64,000 bases of DNA, taken from assembly GCF_016406325.1 (NCBI RefSeq), contig NZ_CP066370.1, forward strand, positions 2,046,001-2,110,000, written 5' to 3'. Within the stretch, counting starts at the first letter, position 1; every line of letters begins with the position of its first letter. The position numbers and the translations under genes are program-made. The notes beneath the pieces were generated by a model that searched no databases, was not told the DNA's origin, and saw only the letters and a program-made list of their open reading frames with translations. Shown one piece after another: positions 57,184 through 64,000 of the stretch. Origin of the DNA: Shewanella putrefaciens (lineage in GTDB: Bacteria; Pseudomonadota; Gammaproteobacteria; Enterobacterales; Shewanellaceae).

Positions 57184-58053
57184 TTATGATTCTGACATTG
57201 AATTTTTTGGCACCACAAGGACATTGCTGCGCATACGGCTGAGGATAGCTTCTGCCGTATTCCCTAAAACATAACCTAATAATCCTTGTCGTTGTCGAGC
57301 GCCTATCACGAGATAACGGCTTTTTAGACGGCAGGAAAGTTCAAATAAGCATAACTCAGGATCGCCCGCAATCAGATGGATATTTTCCGGTGCTAACCCT
57401 AATGCCTTGAGTTTATCTGCATGTTTTTGATGGGCAGACTCTGTCACTTCGTGGATATTGATCACATCCATATCACGTAGTATGGGTGGCACACGAATAA
57501 CATGGGCTAAGTGCAGCTCAGCCCCTGTAGCATTGGCAAGCATTTTGGCCTGTTCGACTACCAAGTCATTCAGTGATTGTTTTTGCGGATTTGAGGCATC
57601 GAGATCAACTGCCATCAAAATTGTGTTCGCTTTATTCAAGGGATTATCACAGAGCAGCATAAGGGGCACTTGAGTGTGACGGATTAAATGCCAGTCAATC
57701 GGTAGATAGTGCTCTTTGTTGTCGATACCTTTGATAATCATATCAAAACCATGTCTTGCTGAGTGGTGGCAGGCGTGCTCATAGAGGGATTTACTCCACA
57801 CTAAATGCAGTGGTATTTCACTCGCATCAATATGTTTTAACTGCTCACGAACTTCTTCTTCTCGACGTTTCATCAATGCTTGCTGGGCCACAGCTGCTAA
57901 GCGGGGATTATAATATTCAGCTCCAGAGAAATATTCATAACAGTAGGCAAAAACTTCTGCTTGTTTGTTGAGAACATTAGCCAGTTTCATTCCTTCTGAA
58001 ATGGTATCAGTATGTGCATTTCCCTGTTGTGCAACGATAAACACTTTACTCAT
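57184..58053 (-). CDS. Tandem universal stress protein (UspE-like)
   Basis: 289 residues with two Usp domains (about 1-140 and 150-285). The second carries the ATP-binding pattern GARQRQGLLGYVLGNTAEAILSRMRSNVLVVP (Gly-x2-Gly-x9-Gly). Tandem Usp proteins such as E. coli UspE respond to starvation and oxidative stress. It is monocistronic and divergent from trmK. Confidence 0.88.
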   Translation of the reverse strand: MSKVFIVAQQGNAHTDTISEGMKLANVLNKQAEVFAYCYEYFSGAEYYNPRLAAVAQQALMKRREEEVREQLKHIDASEIPLHLVWSKSLYEHACHHSARHGFDMIIKGIDNKEHYLPIDWHLIRHTQVPLMLLCDNPLNKANTILMAVDLDASNPQKQSLNDLVVEQAKMLANATGAELHLAHVIRVPPILRDMDVINIHEVTESAHQKHADKLKALGLAPENIHLIAGDPELCLFELSCRLKSRYLVIGARQRQGLLGYVLGNTAEAILSRMRSNVLVVPKNSMSES

Positions 58054-58369
58054 GTATGTTCACTCCTATTTTCTATTGCTATTTTCTATTGCTAATAGTT
58101 CTTAGCGACTTAGGTAGCTATTTCTCCTTAATTGAGTATAGCTAGGGTATTCAATATCCGAATAATGCTTAGCCTATTGAGCTAGATAGAAATTAACTAT
58201 AACTGAGGCATACATTCAGGGGAATGCAACCTAATGATGATGTGATACTTTTGTTTTATGCTCGACGGTGTTGGGTCTTATAGTGTGACGCCTTTTTATC
58301 CGTTAGGTTGTTTATGCTTGGATCAGGTAAAATACTGCTATTTTTGTATCACAGTAATAGGGCATAAGA
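58054..58369. other. Intergenic region between usp and trmK
   Basis: 316 bp with both divergent promoters and a tandem 13-bp repeat (TTTTCTATTGCTA twice, at about 58070-58096). No regulator site recognised. Confidence 0.4.
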
Positions 58370-59107
58370 GTGAAAATTAGCCAGCGTTTACAACACATTA
58401 ATCATATGGTGCAAGGGCATTATGATCATATTTGGGATTGTTGTTGTGATCATGGTTTACTTGGCATGATGTTACTTAAAAGAAATACGGCCAACCAGGT
58501 ACATTTTGTCGACTGTGTAGCCCCTTTAATGTTGCAGTTAACCCAAGATTTACAACGTTTTTTCCCTAAGCAAGCCTTTAGTACTGGGCACAGTGTTGCT
58601 CAAAACACACTGGGTATTAGTCAGTGGCAAGTGCATTGTCTAAATGCTGCTGATTTACCCATTGAGCAAACAGACATCACAAACACACATTTGATTATTA
58701 TTGCGGGAGTGGATGGTAAGTTATTAATTGAACTCGTTCAAGCACTCATCTCTCGTCATGGTTCAAGACAGATAGAGTTTATTTTGTGTCCCGTGCATCA
58801 TAATTATTATGTTAGGCACTCCCTAGCCAAGTTGGGTTTCTTTATTCAGGCTGAGACCCTACTAGAAGAGAATCGACGCTTTTATGAAGTGCTTCATGTG
58901 ACCCTCGAACGTCCTTGTCATGGTCATCCAGTTACATTGACGGGTTCATTAATGTGGGAGGATTTAGATAAAAAGGATCTTGATTTAGCTAAGCGTTATT
59001 TATCCCAAGTGATAGCCCATTACCAGCGAATGCCAAGTGATTTGCAAGTTCCTTATATTATTCACGCCTATCAGTCTCAGCTTGCACAAATTTCTAACGC
59101 TTTTTAA
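58370..59107 (+). CDS. trmK: tRNA (adenine22-N1)-methyltransferase TrmK family
   Basis: 245 residues of the TrmK family, which methylates A22 of tRNA in Bacillus. The SAM motif is WDCCCDHGLLGMMLL, corresponding to the family DIGCDHG pattern, and INTHLIIIAGVDG, LCPVHHNYYVRHSLAKLGF follow. The start is GTG 58370. The symbol follows family similarity; the base it methylates here was not tested. It is monocistronic. Confidence 0.82.
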   Translation: MKISQRLQHINHMVQGHYDHIWDCCCDHGLLGMMLLKRNTANQVHFVDCVAPLMLQLTQDLQRFFPKQAFSTGHSVAQNTLGISQWQVHCLNAADLPIEQTDITNTHLIIIAGVDGKLLIELVQALISRHGSRQIEFILCPVHHNYYVRHSLAKLGFFIQAETLLEENRRFYEVLHVTLERPCHGHPVTLTGSLMWEDLDKKDLDLAKRYLSQVIAHYQRMPSDLQVPYIIHAYQSQLAQISNAF

Positions 59108-59361
59108 GTTTAAATATCAGCCTGCTTGCATCTCTATTCATTGTTATTAATGGCTTTTAGAGTAGAAACTGCTAAGTTTAGTCTTGTGGATTAAATATTG
59201 ATTAATGGCATTGTGAATATCAACCCATGGGTAGATTGATTTGTATCTACTTGATATCTATTAATTGGATTGCGATTCGTAGCAGTTATTGAAGATTGAA
59301 TTGAAGATCTAGAACGTCGAGATACTAGCTAATATTGATCAATAGGAGTGATATCGAACTA

Positions 59362-62300
59362 ATGTATAATTTTTCACGGCTCCAATTTATTGTAGTTGCA
59401 GTTGCAAGCTATGCTCTCCTTGCTTTAGGTTGGATATACTTTTCAGATCAATTATTACTTTTTATTACGGATCAACAGACTGTTTTCCGTTTTTCCCTTG
59501 CCAAAGGCGTGTTTTTTGTACTGACATCCGCATTGGTTTTTTTGTTTGTCTTGAATGCCGTGCCAGATCGCCATATTGCGCCCTCACATCGCGCCATTGA
59601 AATCACTTTCTCTCGTTCTGTCTTTCTCGGTCAAAGTCCTTGGTTCCGTTATGGAATTGCCGTACTTTTCCCATTGTTAACGCTATGGTTTGCCCATTAT
59701 TTAACCCTTGAATTACAAGCACGGTTGCTATTATTGCTTTTTACATTACCTATATCCCTAAGTGCGATTATGGGAGGATTTGCCCCAGGTTTATTAGCTA
59801 CATTAATTTCGACTCTGTGTGTGTACTTTTTGGTTTCGAATGTGGAAAAGTCACCGCTTGATATGATGCTCAGTTGGCTACCGTTTGTTAGTTTAAGTGT
59901 GAACGGCATTCTTATTAGTGGTTTAAGTGGTTATCTAAGAGCCTCATTACGAAAATCCGACTTAAATCATCAGCTCCTTGAATCCATGGTTTCACAAACA
60001 ACAGATGCCATTTTTGTGAAGGATTTACAAGGGCGCTATGTGGTTGCCAATCAAGGTGCCGCAGCGTTTGTGGGTAAATCAATGCAGGAAATGATTGGTC
60101 AAAATGATGATGCATTATTTGAACCCATATCAGCGGCATTAATCCATCAAAAAGATGAGGCTGTACTGAAAGAAAAGAAAGTCACCACACATAAGGAACA
60201 CTTACAGCTAAAGAGCGGTTTAGCTGTATTTCAAGTCACAAAAGGCCCTGTTGTTGATTCTAAAGGTGAAGTTCGTGGTCTCTTTGGGATTGCAAGGGAT
60301 ATTACCGTACAGGAGCAAAGTGCTGAATTGATCCGTAAGAGTGAGGCAGGGCTAAGGCAAGCCCAGCAATTGTCAGGTATTGGTAGCTGGGAGTGGGATC
60401 TTGTGACCAATACCCATACTTGGTCTGAGCAGGTTTTTGAAATCTATGGATTATCACCAAAAAAAGCACTGGACATTGAACAGGTACAGTCACTGTTTAC
60501 CCCTGAAAGTTGGCAAAAGCTTAATCATGCCGTAACCCAATGTTTAGACACTGGCGAACCCTATGAATGTGAAGCTGAGTTTTATCGTGCTTATACATCA
60601 CCCTGTTGGATTAAGGCTCGGGGACAAGCAACGCGAGATGAACAAGGACGCATCATTAAGTTACAAGGTACAGTGCAGGATATTACCCAAGCTCGCCTGC
60701 TTCAACAGCAAATAGCAGCGCAAACTGCACAGTTACAACGAGTCATTCAAGGTTCGGATCAAGGTTACTGGGATTGGAATGTAACGACGGGCGAAGTTCA
60801 AATCAGTCCGCGATTTGAAGCCATTTTAGGGTATCAAACCGGTGAGATGCAGCTTAAAGCGACAAACTGGGCGCAATTTGTTTGTCGCGAAGATCAACGT
60901 GAAGTGAAAAAAGTGGTGTTACAACATTTACGGCACCTCACTCCGAGTATTGAACTTGAAGTGAGATGTAAAAAGAAATCCGGTGAACTTTGTTGGGTAC
61001 TTTGCAAAGGCGGCATAGTAGAGGTTGATAATAAAGGTCGCGCTTTGATGATTTCAGGAACCCAAGCGGATATTACCCAACTTAAAAATCACGAAGCTGA
61101 ATTAGATAAGGTTGCAAATTATGATGCCTTAACGGGATTACCTAACCGAAGATTATTACTTGATCGATTTAAACAAGCGATATCGAGAGTAAACCGTGAT
61201 GGCAGGCTATGCGCAGTCTGTTTTCTCGATCTGGATGGCTTTAAAGCCGTTAATGATCATTATGGTCATGATGTTGGCGATCAACTTTTGGTCGCAATAG
61301 TGGACAACCTTTCTAAGATCATGCGTGAGCAAGATACATTAGCGCGAGTTGGTGGTGATGAATTTGTGGCACTATTTGATATTTGTTCAGAGGCGGAATG
61401 TACCCAAGTGCTTGAGAGAATGTTATGTGCAATAGATCAAACTGTCTTGATTGGAGATAAAAATCTGCGCCTAAGTGCCAGTATTGGGGTGAGTTTATAT
61501 CCAGAAGATAATGTTGATCCTGATATTCTGTTACGCCATGCCGACCATGCTATGTATATGGCGAAAGCGGCTGGGAAGAACTGCTTTCAAATGTTTGACC
61601 CTGACGTTGATCGTAAGTTGCTTGCTCAACGAAAATGGTTAGAAGAGCTCAAATCAGCCTTTGCGAAGCGTGAGTTTGTGCTTTTTTATCAACCCAAAGT
61701 GAATCTTGCCACAGGAGAAGTGATCGGAGCCGAAGCCTTGATCCGTTGGTTACACCCACAACGTGGTCTATTATCACCCAGTGTATTTTTGCCTGATATT
61801 GAAGGGAGTGAACTTGAAATCCCGCTGGGTGAATGGGTGATCAACACCGCTATAGCACAAATCCAGCGTTGGTATCGTAGTGGAAAAAATATCAATATCA
61901 GTGTGAATGTGAGCGCCAGACAGTTACTGGCGGATCACTTTTATGATTTCCTAAAACAAACATTAGCTAATTTTGCTGATGTGAATACATCCTCCCTTGA
62001 GCTAGAGATTCTAGAAAGTGCTGCAATTAAAGATATGACGCTAGCGATTGGCATTTTGAAAGAATGTGCCAGTCTTGGCGTGCATTTTTCCCTTGATGAT
62101 TTTGGTACAGGTTATTCTTCTTTAACTTACCTACGTCAATTACCCGTCTCAGCCCTTAAAATCGATCAAAGTTTTGTGCGTGATATGTTAGTTGACCAAG
62201 ATGATTTAAGGATAGTCGAAGGTGTAATTCGCCTTGCAAGTGTGTTTAATTTAGCCGTTATCGCTGAAGGGGTTGAAACCATTGAGCACGGCAGAGTACT

Positions 62301-62448
62301 TGCGACACTGGGATGCCAGATGTGTCAAGGCTATGGAATTGCAGTTCCGATGACGGCAAGCGATTTTATGGACTGGTATGATAATTGGCCTACACAATAT
62401 CAACAGATTAAAAATGAATTTAAACATATGAATGAGCAACAGTGCTAA
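59362..62448 (+). CDS. Membrane PAS-GGDEF-EAL protein
   Basis: About 1028 residues. Two to three groups of membrane helices (about 5-55 and 95-180) are followed by three PAS domains (around 205-325, 335-455 and 475-595), then GGDEF with intact motif GGDEF at residue 664 and EAL with EALIRW at 791. Both a diguanylate cyclase and a c-di-GMP phosphodiesterase could be active; the EAL domain has the metal residues in NVSARQLL, ELEILESAA, DDFGTGYSS and KIDQSFVRD. ATG 59362 is chosen with AGGAG upstream; a TTG at 59335 extends the frame. The signal sensed is unknown. Confidence 0.9.
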   Translation: MYNFSRLQFIVVAVASYALLALGWIYFSDQLLLFITDQQTVFRFSLAKGVFFVLTSALVFLFVLNAVPDRHIAPSHRAIEITFSRSVFLGQSPWFRYGIAVLFPLLTLWFAHYLTLELQARLLLLLFTLPISLSAIMGGFAPGLLATLISTLCVYFLVSNVEKSPLDMMLSWLPFVSLSVNGILISGLSGYLRASLRKSDLNHQLLESMVSQTTDAIFVKDLQGRYVVANQGAAAFVGKSMQEMIGQNDDALFEPISAALIHQKDEAVLKEKKVTTHKEHLQLKSGLAVFQVTKGPVVDSKGEVRGLFGIARDITVQEQSAELIRKSEAGLRQAQQLSGIGSWEWDLVTNTHTWSEQVFEIYGLSPKKALDIEQVQSLFTPESWQKLNHAVTQCLDTGEPYECEAEFYRAYTSPCWIKARGQATRDEQGRIIKLQGTVQDITQARLLQQQIAAQTAQLQRVIQGSDQGYWDWNVTTGEVQISPRFEAILGYQTGEMQLKATNWAQFVCREDQREVKKVVLQHLRHLTPSIELEVRCKKKSGELCWVLCKGGIVEVDNKGRALMISGTQADITQLKNHEAELDKVANYDALTGLPNRRLLLDRFKQAISRVNRDGRLCAVCFLDLDGFKAVNDHYGHDVGDQLLVAIVDNLSKIMREQDTLARVGGDEFVALFDICSEAECTQVLERMLCAIDQTVLIGDKNLRLSASIGVSLYPEDNVDPDILLRHADHAMYMAKAAGKNCFQMFDPDVDRKLLAQRKWLEELKSAFAKREFVLFYQPKVNLATGEVIGAEALIRWLHPQRGLLSPSVFLPDIEGSELEIPLGEWVINTAIAQIQRWYRSGKNINISVNVSARQLLADHFYDFLKQTLANFADVNTSSLELEILESAAIKDMTLAIGILKECASLGVHFSLDDFGTGYSSLTYLRQLPVSALKIDQSFVRDMLVDQDDLRIVEGVIRLASVFNLAVIAEGVETIEHGRVLATLGCQMCQGYGIAVPMTASDFMDWYDNWPTQYQQIKNEFKHMNEQQC

Positions 62449-62568
62449 GACTAACCCAAGTAATAGGGTGTTTTGCTTAGGACTTACAGGTGTAACCGAG
62501 AATTTTTTGATCCGCTTTTCGTTATTTTTGGTTTAAGCTGCTGCTCTTTTTCGCTGACAGGGCCATAC

Positions 62569-63102
62569 ATGCGTCTCCTTAAATCCACCCAAGATCCTGC
62601 GGTAAATTTACTCACTGCGAGAGTTTTTCACCGCCGAGCAGCACGAGCCATAGTGCTATCTGGTGATGATATTCTCCTGCTCTATACTCAAAAATACCAT
62701 GACTATAGCCTTCCTGGAGGTGGCATTGATGAGGGAGAGAGTGTCGAAGCTGGACTTATCCGTGAATTGCGCGAAGAAACGGGCGCTATTGCGATTAAAG
62801 TATTAGCTCCCTTCAGCTGCTATGAAGAGTTTCGTCCATGGTATCGTGAAAATGCAAATGTTGTGCATATGGAATCCTATTGCTATCAATGTGAAATTGA
62901 TATCGACTTAGGCGTACGAGGATTAGGGACTCCTACCTTAGAAGCCCATGAGATCAAAAATGGTATGCGACCTGAGTGGATTAATATCCATCAGGCTATT
63001 GCTCATAATGAAGATGTGCGGCGTCATTCACCTCATAAAGGACAATCGATAGAGCGCGAAACGTATTTACTAAAACGGATAGTGGAAGAGCTTTTAAACT
63101 AA
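62569..63102 (+). CDS. Nudix hydrolase
   Basis: 177 residues with the Nudix box GGGIDEGESVEAGLIRELREETGA in full at residues 50-73 (read in two parts here: GGGIDEGESVEAG and LIRELREETGA). It would hydrolyse a nucleoside diphosphate linked to another group. ATG 62569 has AGGG 6 bp upstream; the longer frame from 62473 is rejected. The YxxEF-type segment CYEEFRPWYREN follows. Substrate not known. Confidence 0.87.
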   Translation: MRLLKSTQDPAVNLLTARVFHRRAARAIVLSGDDILLLYTQKYHDYSLPGGGIDEGESVEAGLIRELREETGAIAIKVLAPFSCYEEFRPWYRENANVVHMESYCYQCEIDIDLGVRGLGTPTLEAHEIKNGMRPEWINIHQAIAHNEDVRRHSPHKGQSIERETYLLKRIVEELLN

Positions 63103-63163
63103 ATAAATCAATATGATTTGTAAAAACGTATTGGTTAACTTTTTGCTTAGAGGGTAGGTGACA

Positions 63164-63652
63164 GTGCAAATTATTTTACTTACCCATGAGCGTGAATTAG
63201 TACGGGTAAATAATACTGGACGGCTTGCTATAACGGCCTTTCCCGAAAGTGTTATCTGCATACCTTGGTCAAGAACTGCACCAGATCCAGCCTTAGTCGC
63301 TGCGTTAGCCTCTCAAGAGGCTAAGCTTTTATTTCCAGCGGCATCAGAGAAAAATCTCAAGCAAGATATGCTAATTAAGCCAGCATTAGCACGACCCAAA
63401 CAAATTGTGATCCTCGATGGTACGTGGCAGGAGGCTCGAAAGATGCTACGCCAAAGTTCGTATCTGAAATCGGCAGCAAGAATTGCATTACCGTATAAGG
63501 AAAGTGGTTCCACTTTTGTATTAAGGCGCAATCAGCTAGAGGGCGGGCTTTGCACTGCGGAGTGTATTATTGCCCTTTGGCAACAAGTGGGCTATGAAAA
63601 TCAAGCCACACAATTAATGTCGCTATTTACCGCGCTCAATAACCTTAATTGA
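63164..63652 (+). CDS. DTW-domain protein (tRNA acp3U transferase family)
   Basis: 162 residues with the DTW motif as DGTWQEARKML and later CTAECIIALWQQVG, the family that transfers the aminocarboxypropyl group to uridine in tRNA. It lacks the N-terminal cysteine-rich (zinc) segment of E. coli TapT and is about 70 residues shorter. GTG 63164 has AGGG 9 bp upstream; a GTG two codons earlier is too close to it. Most likely a short member of the family rather than a fragment, as the frame is intact to the stop. Confidence 0.82.
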   Translation: MQIILLTHERELVRVNNTGRLAITAFPESVICIPWSRTAPDPALVAALASQEAKLLFPAASEKNLKQDMLIKPALARPKQIVILDGTWQEARKMLRQSSYLKSAARIALPYKESGSTFVLRRNQLEGGLCTAECIIALWQQVGYENQATQLMSLFTALNNLN

Positions 63653-63702
63653 GCACTTGGCAGGATGCTTTGATTCCAATTTATCAGCTTGAATATCCGT
63701 AT

Positions 63703-64000
63703 TTAAATAACCGTTAAGTAAATGCAAAAAAAATGGCTCATAGCACCTCCCAATACAAACAGATGCCAAATTGCATGGTTGAATGGAATGCGTTTCCCCA
63801 CATAGAAAATGACGCCTAGGGTGTAAAATAGTCCGCCTAAAATCAATAAGTTAAACCCAAGTGTTGACATGGCTGTGGTTAAGTCACCTATGATAGTCAC
63901 GCATAGCCACCCCATTGTCAGATATAGCGCTAAACTGAGTTTTTTAAACTTATGAATAAATAATGTTTTGAACAAAATCCCGCCAATTGCTAGCGACCAA
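63703..64000 (-). CDS. Hemolysin III / TrhA family protein, C-terminal part
   Basis: The last 98 codons of an integral-membrane protein, reading off the right edge (frame WSLAIGGILFKTLFIHKFKKLSLALYLTMGW... in pieces). It has three membrane segments and the final motif IPFNHAIWHLFVLGGAMSHFFC typical of the PAQR/hemolysin III family, with the metal-binding histidines. The start is beyond the window. Confidence 0.85.
   Translation of the reverse strand, partial: WSLAIGGILFKTLFIHKFKKLSLALYLTMGWLCVTIIGDLTTAMSTLGFNLLILGGLFYTLGVIFYVGKRIPFNHAIWHLFVLGGAMSHFFCIYLTVI

Overview
The window is ordinary chromosomal DNA of a gammaproteobacterium, almost certainly a Shewanella. The signs are an EF-P with arginine at position 32 next to its rhamnosyltransferase EarP, a branched-chain keto acid dehydrogenase operon beside nadA and two different GAPDH genes, TamA/TamB, a four-haem NapC, and a gene order (earP-efp to the second GAPDH) that from memory resembles S. 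oneidensis MR-1. The napEDABC type of nitrate reductase operon argues against MR-1 itself, which as I recall carries only the napDAGHB type. I saw no insertion sequence, prophage, CRISPR array, rRNA operon or defence island.

Layout. 1-1.3 kb: end of the Entner-Doudoroff operon (edd, eda). 1.4-4.8 kb: HD-type nucleotide hydrolases (yfbR, dGTPase) and the alanine aminotransferase alaA, all on the minus strand. 4.8-8.0 kb: a long untranslated stretch, an NhaC-family antiporter and an unrecognised 273-residue protein. 8.2-12.1 kb, minus strand: efp and earP, fldA, ybfE, a DUF2788 membrane protein and esterase ybfF. 12.3-14.6 kb: seqA and pgm. 14.7-16.5 kb: msrA and astE. 16.6-20.4 kb: bkdA1-bkdA2-bkdB behind a perfect palindrome that fits a LiuR operator. 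20.5-25.6 kb: nadA, gapA, a DUF2989 lipoprotein and a long gapB-type GAPDH, with two HexR-like boxes. 25.8-26.5 kb: tRNA-Gly, tRNA-Cys and tRNA-Leu, preceded by two 80-bp tandem units that start like the tRNA-Gly gene and then decay. 26.6-29.8 kb: an L,D-transpeptidase, a YcbK-like Tat protein, an unknown ORF and rplY. 29.9-35.7 kb: tamB and tamA. 35.8-41.3 kb: a periplasmic isoaspartyl peptidase, a CBS-domain protein and hrpA. 41.8-45.9 kb: napEDABC behind an FNR-like box. 46-48 kb: two small proteins and the ribosomal oxygenase roxA. 48.1-53.9 kb: a TonB-dependent receptor, a DASS transporter, a divergent AraC regulator and a YciI protein. 53.9-57 kb: a hydrolase gene remnant, an rRNA methyltransferase, and a CMD/AraC pair. 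57-64 kb: a tandem universal stress protein, trmK, a large GGDEF-EAL protein, a Nudix hydrolase, a short DTW protein and the end of a hemolysin III-type gene cut by the window edge.

How it works together: much of the window is central carbon and amino-acid catabolism (ED pathway, two GAPDHs, Pgm, Bkd, AstE, AlaA) with candidate HexR and LiuR sites, plus cell-envelope assembly and anaerobic nitrate respiration. I found no wholly new multi-gene system. The observations most worth checking are the decayed tRNA-Gly tandem units, the perfect hairpins just upstream of bkdA1 and rplY, the paired HexR-like boxes, and the uncharacterised TonB receptor/transporter/AraC locus. All family assignments are by reading the sequence; no database search was run.
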